Assembly (NCBI GenBank): GCA_020536535.1 | Contig: JAHLWZ010000672.1 | Span: 3,180 to 67,179 of the forward strand | Reading direction: 5' to 3' | DNA length: 64,000 nt | Source of the DNA: Pelomyxa schiedti | Lineage: Eukaryota; Evosea; Pelobiontida; Pelomyxidae | Part shown: positions 1 to 10,909 of the stretch, piece by piece | How the letters are laid out: the number at the start of each line of letters is the position of its first letter | Numbering within the stretch: position 1 is the stretch's first letter | The notes under the pieces: generated by a model | What the model saw: the letters and a program-made list of their open reading frames with translations, nothing else | What the model was told of the DNA's origin: nothing | The model's database searches: none | Translations under genes and position numbers: made by a program

Positions 1-878
1 ATGAGTACCTTCCATTCTCGGCCCAGTGCTCTCTTCTGTGCACATGCAAGCGATTTTATGCCTTTTACACACACAAGAGAGATTTCATGATTGCAAGAGC
101 ATGCAAGCAGATTCGCAATATTCAGAATTTGAATAACATGCTCAGTGTAGTAAACACGCCCACAACGATGAACAATGGTGCAGTTAATGTCCTGAGTAAG
201 CTCGGTTCCACTTGAAACGAAGTCATCTCACATTATTGCACAGTGGATTTCATCGGAGGGCTGTCTGGTGAGGCCATCATGGTGTTGATATGTTTGCTTG
301 CTGCTCCGGCATGGGGAATAGTTGGTGGACCTATTGAGGGTTATGAAGTATTATATCCTGTTCAAGTAGTTGGTAAGGGAACGTACTTATTGTAAGTCAC
401 TGAACTCCTTTTGCAGGTGGCCTTGCCTTCTATTCGGTTATATTAGGGATCATTCCAATATTTGCAGCCGGTTGTGGACTGTATGGAGCTTGGAATGGCT
501 TGGTGAGTTGGCTTCAACCTCGGCCACTTTCAGTGGGTGAGAAAAAGAAGGAAGTCTTGAGTGGGATCTGGGAAAAAAATGCTGCATCGTGCCGCGGGTG
601 CGGCTCCGCATTTGGCATTTTTTCGAATCGGTGTCACCACTGCAGATTCTGCCTGTTGACATTCTGTTCCGTGTGCAGCGACCAAACGTATTTATCGTTC
701 ACCCATTGCCCCATTCACATTTTCCTCACACATTCAAATCACCAACAGATACGATGGAGAGAGGGTATGCAAGCATTGTCACTTCTTCCTCCAACGAGGA
801 ATTCCACCAGTTCTCTTTCTTCCCTCCACTCCATCCCCTCCATCGCATCCTGACCCTGATGATTTCACCCACCCATAG
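1..878 (+). CDS. FYVE-type zinc-finger protein with hydrophobic segments, 3' part
   Basis: The gene enters from the left edge. Proposed exons are 3-195 (open from the edge), 244-372, 417-687 and 749-878; they join in frame for about 240 residues to a TAG at 876-878. The middle exons encode two strongly hydrophobic stretches (around VLICLLAAPAWGIVGG and SVILGIIPIFAAGCGLYG), likely membrane hairpins or spans. After them comes a cysteine-rich finger with the FYVE layout: CRGCGSAF, then NRCHHCRFC, FCSVC and a final ERVCKHC that only appears when the 688-748 intron is removed. FYVE fingers usually bind phosphatidylinositol 3-phosphate on endosomes. Here the WxxD motif reads WEKN and the basic patch is RCHHCR rather than R(R/K)HHCR, so lipid binding is uncertain. 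The tail after the finger is short and Pro/Ser-rich. The N-terminus lies outside the window. Confidence 0.7.
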
Positions 879-1084
879 CATGTACCCTCCACCACAGAGG
901 GGCCTTCCCAGTGACTGGGCCCTCACCTGAGATCTACTGTGCAGAATACCTAAACTTGAACTTTTTTGAGCCCAAGTTTGCTGGTAACCCAACTTAGTGT
1001 GGTTGTCACTACTTGATCTCGGGTGTTGGTTAGTGGGACAAAAAAGCACTGCGGCTCAAATACAGTTTGTACAAAAAAAAAAAA

Positions 1085-2547
1085 ATGCAACCCATTTTGA
1101 ACCAAGAAGTATCGTTTGTTTTGTCTCACAGTGGCAAGGTACTCGACGTTGCAGGCGCTTCAACCAACCAGTGCGCACCCATCATTCAGTACTCCTATCA
1201 TGGCGGAAGCAACCAGCGCTTCGTAGTCGAGCTGCTTCCTGGGGACCCCTGTTCCCCCTTTGCTCACATTCGCTGCGTCGGGTCCGGGCTCTACCTGGAC
1301 GTGGAAGGCGGGTCCCTGTCCCCGTGTGCAAACGTCATACAGTACCCCTACCACTGCGGAGACAACCAGCTGTGGAAGCTGGAGGAGGCGTCTTCAGTCC
1401 CCGGCGCGGTGGTTATTCGATCGAAGAAATCAGGGCTTGTGCTGGACATTGAGGGCGCTAGCCTGTGCGACGGAGCGAAGCTGCTGCAGTATCCCGCACA
1501 CGGCGGGAGGAACCAAGCCTTTTTCCTCAGGAATCCCGACCAGAAGTTCCGCTTGTTTGTGCTGTCCGACCCACAGTACCCGTGGTATGACAACGTCTAC
1601 CCTTCTGGTGGTGTTGGGGATCAATGCGGGAACAGTGCCCGCCAGATCACGCAGCAGTTCCAGTTCATCAACGCTGCTGCACGCGGGGATGCCCAGCTGC
1701 TGGGAGAACCCCTTACAGTTCGTGCCGCGTTGATCAATGGCGACCTCACTGCCTTTGGTCATGACTGGCAGTATAACAAATTCTGCGAGTTGTTGTCTGT
1801 TCTCAAAGTTCCAACGTATCAAGGTCTTTTTTCTTTGTATTTCTGTCTTTCTTTCTTTTTATTTTAATTCATCCTCAACAACGCACAGGCCTTGGAAACC
1901 ATGACATACAGAACAACGTGAATGATTCCTTTGAAAACAACTGCGCACACAGAATGGTTTACCACATTGTAAACCACGCACGCAGCATCGGCGCCTGCTG
2001 CGACGTCAGCGAGGACGCGGGATACCAGTTCCCATCACTGAGGCACTGGTTCCGCGGCAGCCTCGCCTACTCCCTGAAGCTCGCAGTATCCGGCGGCAGG
2101 TACGCGGCACTGAGGCTGATCCAGCTGCACAACTTCCCAGGCTACACCTCAGACTGGAGTGGCTGGAACTTCCCCCAAGCGCGTCGCGACTACGTCGAGC
2201 TGCACAAGTCGGAGGACTGGCTGGCCAAGCAGGTCGCGGAGGTGGAGTCCCGCGGCGAGATAGCCATCGTCTGCGTCCACGACTGGGACCAGTCCAGCGC
2301 GGTGCTGGAGCCTCTGCTCCGGAACCACCCGTGCGTGGTCGCCGTGTTCGCCGGGCACCTGCACAGCACCTGCGGCAAGTACTCGGCCAGCTTCCCAGTG
2401 TTCCTGTCTGGTGCGGCTGCCACGCAGCAGTGCCTCGTCGCGGACTTTGACATTCCAGGGCGCAGGCTGACTGTGCGTGTGGTTCGAGATACTGGCCTGG
2501 AGGGTGTGTACTCCCCTGTTCAGCAGTGGGTGATCCAGCTGCCATAG
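1085..2547 (+). CDS. Ricin-B lectin / calcineurin-like metallophosphoesterase fusion
   Basis: Two exons, 1085-1823 and 1889-2547, join in frame to 465 residues. Residues 1-150 form a beta-trefoil of ricin B type, with three repeats ending in NQRF (43-46), NQLW (94-97) and NQAF (143-146), predicting carbohydrate binding. Residues 155-465 show metallophosphoesterase blocks: SDPQ at 161-164, NGDLTAFGHDW at 218-228, GNHD at 249-252 (rebuilt exactly across the intron), VHD near 376-378 and GHLH at 402-405. The first block normally reads D-x-H; here it is D-P-Q, so one metal ligand may be replaced. No signal peptide is evident, so the enzyme may be cytosolic. The start chosen is the Met at 1085; an upstream in-frame Met at 1067 would only add KKKK-type residues coded by an A-run. 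Substrate unknown. Confidence 0.85.
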
Positions 2548-2665
2548 TTGTATTGTAATCCTTGTAACAAGGATACAACTTTCCTTGTGCAGGGTGCAGC
2601 CCAGACTGGGAGTTGTTTTGTAATGTAGGAAAAAAAAATGGTGTGTGAAAAAACCCAAAATTGTT

Positions 2666-4691
2666 TTAGGATTTCCTCTTTCTTCCTGCCGGTTTTTTAG
2701 CTGCTGGCTTCTGCACAGAAGGGTTATTTTACTTACACCAAGAGGGAATGTACACACCGAAGAATTCTTGGGTGGAGGTGCAGGCTTCTTTGAGCTTGAG
2801 GCCGTGGAGGAAGATGGTGTTGTTGTGCTCGAGGGTGGAGGGGAGGCAGTGGGAACCTTGCCATGCAAAAATTCATATGCCTTGGTGGAAATGGCGGCGT
2901 TCCATGACCACTTGGTCTTAATATCATCAGCAAGTGAGGCACGTTTTTCAGTGCTCCAGGACTCAGTAAGCCTGTGAAGGGGATAATCAGTCCAAAGTAG
3001 GCCGAAAAAGAGAGAACTTGGTGAAAAAGGTTTCCAGGGCAGGACTCCATGCAGAAGGGTCCTGACTCAGACTGATTCTTTTTAGGAATAGAAGGGCCTA
3101 ATTGAAGGTTATTTCAGGCTTCAAGACCGTGGCAACCTGCTCAAATGACCAAGGCGTGATCAAGTTTCGCAATATTATAGGGAAAGCGGGATCCTCAACT
3201 GTCATTCCCCATTGTTCAAAAATAGACTCCAAATTACCACTGGCTTCTGCAAAACTCCAAGATTCCGTCTCCCTAGTTAGAATTGTTGGCAAACGAAATG
3301 GAAGGAAACTTATCACATGACAATAAGTATCAGTTTGGCTACTTTCTCCAACGCGGTTGGCGTTGATCCAAATATTGATACAAAGTGCTTTCCTTTACTC
3401 TTAGCTTAAGGTTGTGAGGAACAGTAGTCAAAGTCCAAAACATACTTGCAGTGCTGGAATTGATCATACTAGCAAATTTATTAGTACTATGATTAGCCAA
3501 CTCATAAATGAGCTTGGCAGTATCTTCGTTGCTCATAGACTGTGTAATGATCGGAAGTAATTTGGGTGTATACTCCGCTGAAAGATGTGTAAGGACTTGT
3601 AACTTGGTAAGAAGGGTGGTAACCTTGCCCAATCTGCTTGACAAATTTAATTGCCTTAGTATAATTCCAGTCTTTCGTTTTCCGTGCTTGACTTTCTGCT
3701 TGTTCCAAGGTCATTTTTCCTTTGCGGCTATGACTTGCGTCATTTTCGTCCTCACTCCCTTCATTGTCATCCTCGCCTTCACCATAATTTTCAGAGCCTG
3801 AATCCAAGAAACCAAAATCACCCTCCGACCCAGACCCTAAAAATAGGTCAGGAACCCGTCACCAATCCCATTAATTTGATTGAGTATCTGATAATATGTT
3901 GTTTTGTACACAACAAAAGAAAAGCTACCTTCAAGGTCTTCCTCAAACTCGTCAAAATCCTGGCCAAAGAACATTTCCGCGAAATTCTTCGGCCTTCCGC
4001 CCGAACTCTGCCGGCTCCTTGGCTTCTCGTCGTCGCTGTCCCCATCGCCGCCATCGCCGTCCTCGTCGCCGTCGCCGTCGCCGTCGTCCTCGTCGTCGTC
4101 GCCACCACCACCACCAGCGCCGGTCCTCCTGCTCCTCCCGCCTTTATTGGCGCCGCCGCCCTGGTTGGCCACGGCGTAGTCGTTGCGCACGGTGTCGGAC
4201 ACAATCTCGACGATCGCGTCGCCGTTCTCGGACGCAGCCGCGGCCGCCTTTGTAAAGTCCACCACGGGGCAGCCGTCGCGGCTCCGCGGGTGCGTGTCCT
4301 TCTCGATCAGGGCCCTGAGCCTGTCCCCGCGAAGGGGCTGCGGGGCCGATGCCGAGGCCGAGCCACTCGCCTTGTTGCCCGCGCTGGCGGCGGGGGTGTG
4401 GTCTATGTCTGGCATGTTGTCGTCGTCGATGGGCGACACGGAGGGCGGCGGGTGGGGCTTGTCCGCGCCCGGGGAGGCGGCGGGGGCGGCCGCGGCCGCC
4501 GATGGGGCATTCTGCTGCCTCCTGTGGGGCTTGTGGGGAGCTCGCTGGGGATCCGCGGCGGCCGCGGGGGATGTGGGCGTGGGCGCGGGGGAGGGTGTGG
4601 GCTTGGCTGCGGGCTTTGAAGAAGTACTCGCAGAGGCTGTGGTTTTGGATGAGTTGTTCTTCTTCTTGTTCTGGTTGCCTTTTTTCTTCAT
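2666..4691 (-). CDS. Unrecognised acidic/basic low-complexity protein, probably nuclear
   Basis: Seven exons on the minus strand join in frame to 558 residues: 4691-3929, 3836-3624, 3577-3382, 3338-3137, 3061-3018, 2971-2758 and 2710-2666. Introns are 92, 46, 43, 75, 46 and 47 nt. The N-terminal 230 residues are Lys/Asn-, Ala/Pro- and then Asp/Glu-rich, including a run of alternating D and G. A short acidic-aromatic patch (FAEMFFGQDFDEFEEDLEG) leads to a helical middle (around KLIYELANHSTNKFASM) and to segments rich in Trp. The tail is Pro/Ser/Thr-rich and ends in a basic KKPAGRKRKS. I do not recognise the family. The segment SLADDIKTKWSWNAA is faintly reminiscent of TFIIS N-domain helices, but this is weak. 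Composition suggests a nuclear or chromatin-associated role. The intron after position 3137 is the least certain join. Confidence 0.6.
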
Positions 4692-4964
4692 CTTGAATTA
4701 TAGGGCCGACGCTACAGCGACCGGACTATCTGCGGCAGCTGCTCTTTCAAATCACCAAATTGAAGGTACCGAAAGTGATTGCTGCGAGAACTCTCCGTCC
4801 CCTCTCTATCTCAGAAAACACTCGCCAACAGCACGGTTCCTGACACCAGCAGGACGCTCAGAGTCCCAAGGCCCCAGACCCATCACCCATCACAAAGCAT
4901 AAGCAGAAGGTTACGAAAAAAAAAAACCGATCGAACAGTCGTGGGCCACCGAAAACAAAAAGGA
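4692..4964. promoter_or_regulatory. Shared bidirectional promoter region
   Basis: This 273-bp spacer separates the start codons of two divergent genes, the low-complexity protein on the minus strand and the cortactin-like gene on the plus strand. It must hold both promoters and 5' leaders. No TATA-like or other motif stands out; an A-run lies near 4916-4926. Confidence 0.5.
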
Positions 4965-5355
4965 ATGTCTGCCGACTTCAGACCTGCTAACAGGGCGACA
5001 TACAACAACGCACCACCGGAGGCAGATGACGACGATTGGGACACTGATCCCGACTCCACGTCGGTGGTTCCCCCTCCGCCGCCGACTCAATTCGTTACCA
5101 TGACACAGCTCCGAGACCAGGTAGACAACTAAGAGTGATTGGCGGGGGAAAAAAAAAAAACCCCACGCTCACTCCTTCTTGTCTTGTCTCTATCCTGTGC
5201 GTCGTTGTGTGTTTGTTTCCATGTGAGGTTGATTATGTTACTCTCTCATTGTAACATAGGTGCTGCAAGAAGATAAAAGTGCCAAAGCTAATAGTTCTGT
5301 TGGTAAACAAGCCTCTGATAGAAAGGCCCAGTACCAGAAGCCCCTCAATTGCTGA
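4965..5355 (+). CDS. Short cortactin-NTA-like acidic protein
   Basis: Two exons, 4965-5120 and 5260-5355, join in frame to 83 residues. The N-terminal half carries DDDDWDTDPD, which matches the Arp2/3-binding DDW acidic motif at the start of cortactin and HS1. After a Pro run the protein continues with TQLRDQVLQEDKSAK, resembling the HQLRNKV segment that follows the acidic motif in cortactin. The 37-residue actin-binding repeats, the proline-rich region and the SH3 domain are absent; the protein stops at QKPLNC. If the gene model is right it is a stand-alone N-terminal acidic module, able in principle to contact Arp2/3 but not actin filaments. A further 3' exon cannot be excluded because introns are common here. 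Downstream sequence to 5535 shows no clear continuation. Confidence 0.6.
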
Positions 5356-5535
5356 GAAACTGCTGAACCCAAAAAAAAGAACTGATCGATGTGGCAGCTC
5401 ACAAAAACGAAACAAGGGTTGTGTGTTGTGTGTGATCATCGGCGAAACACATCGCCGAATTCACTACTTCCCAAAAACAAACTCTGTTTCTCGAAATCGT
5501 TGTTCCGAAACAAACAAAGAAAAAATAAAAACTCG

Positions 5536-8500
5536 ATGACGGACGACGGTACCACGGTTGCCCTCATTCTCTTTTTTTTTCTCCCCCGTTTCACACAGAG
5601 AAACGTCTAACGATGTTGGTTTTTTTTAAAGAAAACGGATCAAGATGACCCACAACAAGGAGGTTTTTTCCCCCTTGTATTACAGCATTATTGATATTTT
5701 TATAATAGAGGAGAATAGTATAGTAGAAAACCAGGTGCCCTTGAGCGCAGAAGTTACCGCGGATCCTGATGTTTCTATTCCTACAAACGGCACTGCGTTC
5801 CAAGGACGGATGCGCAGTTGCAGTCAGGGCCTAATTAATCTTAAATCGGTGCCAATCCACAGCAGCAATTCATCATCATCGTTATTACTGCCAGTGGCTT
5901 CCTCACACGCACATCCTCACTCACACCACCGCCACTCTCGCCATGTTCACTCTTCGCATTCTCACTCCCACCGCCCGCACCTTCCCAGTGATACAACTTC
6001 ATTACCTCCACCTTCGTCTCCAGCACACGAGCCAGGGGCTGAAAGCTCTGCTACATCCGGCAGGTCCTCATTTCCATATCCATACATTTTCTTCTGCTCC
6101 GCCGACTAACTCTCTCGAACAGTGCCACAACCTCCGATGCTCTCCCGTCAAGCTCTTCTACCACAAATACAGCCTCAACTAGTAGCGTTTGCGTTGAGAC
6201 TACTCAGACTCCCCTTGTTACTAGCCCTGAGGGGGTGCAGCCTATGACGTCTCCCATCCCTTCCCCAGCATATTCCGCTGCAATTCAAGCTAGAATGGCT
6301 AGCCGCCCTCGTAGTATCACAACAGATGGCTACTCCAGGACAAGGTAAGTGTATATTTTTTATTCTGATAAGTCACATTTGCAGCTGTGACATGTCGGCA
6401 CCATTTCGCTCAAAAGCCAATAAACTACTGGGCGCCGATGTGTCACTTATCAATTTGAATTTGCCTTTGAAGGCAGAACCAAAGGTGGGTTCCCCCCTTT
6501 CTCTATTCCGCTTTATCGTAATACTCTAATTAGAAAAATTCAGAACCTCTCATTCTGCACCCTGTTCCTAGCAACGCCGAGGAACCTATTGTTGTATGTA
6601 AATCGCTTAATTCATCTAACTAAGCTCACTCAATCAGTACGAAAATGAGCCCAATGAACCTCCTATAGATTGGGTTACTCAGTGTACAAAACATTACCCA
6701 CATTTCGAACACCCAGACTGTGAGGAAAATGTAAGATGGATGCGTGTTCCAATCGAACTGGCAACACAGGTATTATTTTCCTACCCCAGGAGAGTGATGC
6801 CCACCAAAAAAGCTTGGCCCAGGATCCCGTGACATAATGATTCGTGGTGGTACAATTTATAAGATCATTCAGTATCTCACTCACCCTGAGGAAAGTGGTA
6901 TGCGTTTTATCGTTTTCTTCTGGATTTAATGCTCTGTTTCAGACATGGATTTTATGCATTCTTTCCTTATTTGTTACTCCGCCTTCACTACTGGGCCAGA
7001 ACTCCTTGAAATTTTAGTATCTAGGTATCATCCATCTAAGCATTCTTTTTTTTTTTTTTAACGGAAAGAAGATATTTCCTGAGAAAGCCATCTTGGATGG
7101 ATATCACAATTTTCAATGACACAAAGCAAAGAATCAGATTAAAGTTGCAAAATGAATTTCACCAACATTTAATCCCACTTCCCACAAAAGGGTTGTGAAT
7201 CTCTTAAAAACGTGGACATCTATGTATCAGTACGACTTCAAAGAAAACATGGACCTCATCAAGCTAGCTTCCCAAATTTTGAGTGTATTTGCAGAAACAT
7301 GTAAAGCTGCCATAATTGTTCTCAAAAATTTGGAGCGGGTAACTTAAATAATGTTTATCCACCTAGTCACCAACCTATAGGTGCGAGATTGGGTGTCAAA
7401 TCCTATTGGAGACCCCCCTCCAAGTATCCTTCTCAATGACCATGGTATCATCTCCTCCATGCTCGATATGCACCCAGAAGAAGTAGCAAGGCAAATAACC
7501 CTCTTGGAGTGGGACTTGTGGTCAAAAATTCGCCCAAAAGGTTTTCTTGGGTTTTTTGGTTTTTCCCTACTACAAATAACAAATTCCAAGAGTTCATTGG
7601 ACAAGCTTGGAATAAACAAAATCTAAAGGAAAAACTAGCTCCCAACATTTCCAGAATGGTTCTTGAATCTAATAGGGTACACAAAGAACATAAATCACTT
7701 TAATTGACTGGAGTCAGAGAACAATGTGGGCTATCACGGAAGTTGTCCGTCAGGAGAACCTCCGAGATCGGGCTGCTATATTACATAGACTGATTCTAAC
7801 AGCTGATGTCAGTTCCTTTTTTGTTTTGTTTCGTATTCATCTTTTTTAGGCCTGTTTCCATCTAAGAAACTATAATGCTGTCATGGAGATCATGTCGGCA
7901 CTACATAATTCGGCACTTCACAGATTGAAGTCGTCTTGGGAGGTTGGAATTCTATTTACACAACTTCCTCACAATTTAATCAGCTTCTTCCTGGGACTAC
8001 ATGGGATCTTTATGACAAATATACTCAACTCTTTGATCCCAAAGGCAACTTCCAGCCCTATCGAGATACCTTGAAGTTTGCAGTACCACCGTGTATACCG
8101 TACTTAGGTACCCAATCCCGGTTTTTTTCCAATCCTTATAACTCTTCTATGTAGGTGTCTTTCTCACTGACGTTGTTTTTGTTTGTGACGGAAATCCAAA
8201 TTTCGTACCTGACACAACGTTAATCAATTTTGTGAAATACCGAAACCTCTCCAATGTCATCAAGTAGGCAACCCATCAAGCAAAACGAAAAAGCTTATCT
8301 TACGATATGATAAGGGCAATTCAACAATTCCAGATGCAACCCCATTCCTTCACTCTCGTTCCACACTATATGAAATACCTCCACGACTCTATCCGTTTTA
8401 CCTCCGACCAGGCATATGACAGAAGTATAGCTGTTGAGCCCACCAACAGACCGTAAGTACTCCTATTGGTTTCTCCTAACATCGTGTCAGTGCGGAGCCA

Positions 8501-8632
8501 CCCACTCCAAAGGAGTTAGAGGCTAAACGAAAGGCAGTCGAGAAACATTCCAAGGTATTCATTCCCAGTACCGCATCGAAATACCTAAAAGACCAAAGGA
8601 AATTTTCAGTAAGGAAGACACTATTTTGTTAA
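5536..8632 (+). CDS. Ras guanine nucleotide exchange factor (RasGEF)
   Basis: A multi-exon plus-strand gene. The N-terminal third is Ser/Thr/His/Pro-rich and disordered (about 5700-6350). It is followed by exons reading SAPFRSKANKLLGADVSL and PIDWVTQCTKHYPHF. A RasGEF N-terminal domain is clear from RGGTIYKIIQYLTHPEES (6842-6897) and DFMHSFLICYSAFTTGPELL (about 6949-7008). The CDC25-type catalytic domain follows, with PEEVARQITLLEWDLWSKI, then EFIGQAWNK, NYNAVMEIMSALHNSALHRL, PCIPYLG, VFLTDVVFVCDGNP and a closing PHYMKYLHDSI, in the order known for Ras/Rap exchange factors. It should load GTP onto a Ras-family GTPase. The first exon is not settled: a start at 5536 (MTDDG) or at 5645 are alternatives. 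The stop at 8630-8632 holds whether or not a possible last small intron is removed. Confidence 0.85.
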
Positions 8633-8804
8633 AAGCAAAGAAGGCAGCCAGAAGCTGAACTCACAACCGAATATTCATCTGTTGTTTTGCATTTTTTTTG
8701 TTTATTATCTCTTCCACGAATTTCCCCACCTTTTTTTTTTCAAACTCAAGTCAACAAAAGACAAACAAAGAATGGATTTGTATTGTTATTCTTGATAACT
8801 AATA

Positions 8805-9950
8805 TCAAGACAAATTGCTGGAGGTGGTGGTGTTGTACAGAAATGAGGATACACTGCTTCCACTAGAACTGGGGTCGTCACCTCCCCCAATCAAAGGTTT
8901 AACAAACTTCATAAACAGTATGAACAGAATAGTTAAAACTAATGCGGCGGCAATGGAGCCCATAAGAAGTTTGTTGGCAATAGCTTTTCTTGCCATCATG
9001 CGCATTGTTCTGAATCCTTTTGCTAAACTTCCATTCACGTCACCAAGCTGTGAGCAAGTGAGTGTGTGGATAAGTGGAGGAAACATACTCTTCTCAGGGA
9101 GTGAAGGATGGTTTCGCGTTGCTTGTCAAGGTCTTCCATCGCCCCAGAGAGCGTAGTTACAGTCCTTTCAGCATCTTGAATAGCTTGCTGGTAGTTGGTA
9201 AAGACAAACACAGAAAAATAGAAGAGGGCAACCTCAATGACAGGATTTGCATCGGCGTACTTTCTAGTTACATCACTCATTTTGTCCTGATGATCCTTGG
9301 AGGTTACCTAGGGGGGAAGTGAATGTTATATCCTCCCTTCTTCAATTAATGAGAGTTGTTTGTTTGAAGGAGGAGAGGTGGACTTGCAGGTCGCGAATAT
9401 TTGCAGAACCAAGCAGAGATGAGTGCTCAATGTCATACTTAACTGCACTTTCCAATTTCCTTTTGTTTGTTGGTTTAATTGATTCTTTTGTGTGGTCGTT
9501 ACTTCAAGGAAATTGATATTTCTTTTATTTCTCTCCTGTGCATTTCGACTTTTTGTTGTTTCTTTGGGTCGCCAGCAGCAATAAGGTCCATTTGACCAAG
9601 CTTTTTTTATTTTATTTGTATTTTTTGTTTTGCAACAACAATCAGTAACCATATGCAAAAAGAAAGCACATTGAAGCATACCACTTCCTCTGCTGTTGTT
9701 AATTCTTCATTTGCCTTGTCCAAATCAGCCCTCCTTTCTTCTTTGCAAGTACAAAAGGGAAAAAAAAAAAGGGAGAGTACAGTACATCACAAGATAAGGA
9801 AAAAGAGGAAAAAAATGAGTGTTAATGCAAACCGGTTTTGGACTCCTGAATCAACCTAAGTCGATCTCTTATCACCGTCTTGATTTCATTCAACTCGCCG
9901 TCATAGTTTTGATACGTAAGATCGTTACTCGCACCACCTCGGGCCGCCAT
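8805..9950 (-). CDS. Qb-SNARE (Vti1/NPSN-like)
   Basis: Start at 9950 (MAARGGASNDLTYQNY) and stop at 8805-8807. Short exons rebuild an N-terminal helical region (EERRADLDKANEELTTAEE) and a SNARE motif (AIQDAERTVTTLSGAMEDLD, then KQRETILHSLRRLGDVNGS). A single transmembrane anchor (IAAALVLTILFILFMKFV) and a short Gly/Ser-rich lumenal tail complete the protein. The helix-plus-anchor layout and the phrase KQRETILHSL match Vti1-type Qb SNAREs. The short tail beyond the membrane is more like plant NPSN proteins. It should act in fusion of endosomal/TGN vesicles as one helix of a four-helix SNARE bundle. The middle exons (about 9420-9640) are the least certain. Confidence 0.75.
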
Positions 9951-10174
9951 CACTTGTTATTATTATTTCGTTTTCTAGTGTTTTGTTTGTTTCCTTTTTG
10001 CGTGATCTTCGAGATGTGGGGGGATTTTTGTCGAACGCTCTTGGTTGCGTCCGGGGCATCAGATCAATCAAACGGGGTGATTGACTCGGTCGTTCTTCAG
10101 GGGCTCCGTTCTCTCAGAACTGTGTCTTGTGAACCTTTGATCTATAGTTGAGGTTTGGTAACCAGGATTTTGGG

Positions 10175-10909
10175 ATGGGAGATCAGGAGTCGAAATTGCG
10201 GGAGCACAGCGACTTGAACTTGCAGGACGTGGTCGGGAAGGGGAACAACATCTCGTCGATTAAGAAAATTGTGTTGCCAACATGTGCTGCCTTTTCGTTT
10301 GCTGGACAGGGCGAGGACTCCTCGGGCGCAAGTGACGGCAAAATACACATTGAACTTGTCAAAACTGTGGCGTACAGGGGTGACAAAACAATCAAATCCG
10401 CGACTGTGCACAAGTAATTCACTCTTTATCCCAATTTTTTTTTTTTTTTTTTTTAACTTACCCTCTCACAAATGCACTCCAAATTTTGTTACTGAAATGC
10501 TAATTGAATTCGCTTTCATAATTACAGCAGTATGGGTGTAGCATATAAACTGATTGGAGATGAACTTCAGATAGGAACATGGGGAGAATGGGAAGGGAAT
10601 AGCGACGGCAGTGCACTCATCAATCTAACTTGCACCAACATTCCAAAGAAAATAAACGTGCGGCTGAGTGCTGCTCACTGCGGAGAACACAGCGTGGCAT
10701 GCGGAGTAATTGTGGCAATTGGTATGTATCGTTCTTCTATCATTCATTATTCCTTACAAATTCCCAACACAAAGACTATGGTGATACATGGTTTGGCTGC
10801 AGACAACCCGGACCCGATTGGCTTGACATCCCTCGCGTGTACTGATATTATACTAACAACTATGTGGATAAACCACCACAATTCTTGTATTAAAAGAAAG
10901 CCACATTAA
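10175..10909 (+). CDS. Unrecognised small protein with possible N-myristoylation motif
   Basis: Three exons, 10175-10413, 10528-10721 (or from 10531) and 10803-10909, give about 179 residues. The start MGDQESK has Gly2, Ser6 and Lys7, which fits the N-myristoyltransferase consensus, so membrane attachment is plausible. The body is mixed alpha/beta in appearance (KIHIELVKTVAYRG, YKLIGDELQIGTWGEWEG, KKINVRLSAAHCGEHSVACG). I see no catalytic motif and do not recognise the family. An alternative frame of the last exon would end PDWLDIPRVY, so the C-terminus is uncertain. Confidence 0.5.

Noticed and set aside
3684-4619. Long plus-strand open frame rich in Val/Ala/Arg over the GC-rich patch
   Set aside because: It is the antisense of the D/G-rich exon of the minus-strand gene; composition is a direct reflection of the repeated GTC/GCC codons, with no domain.
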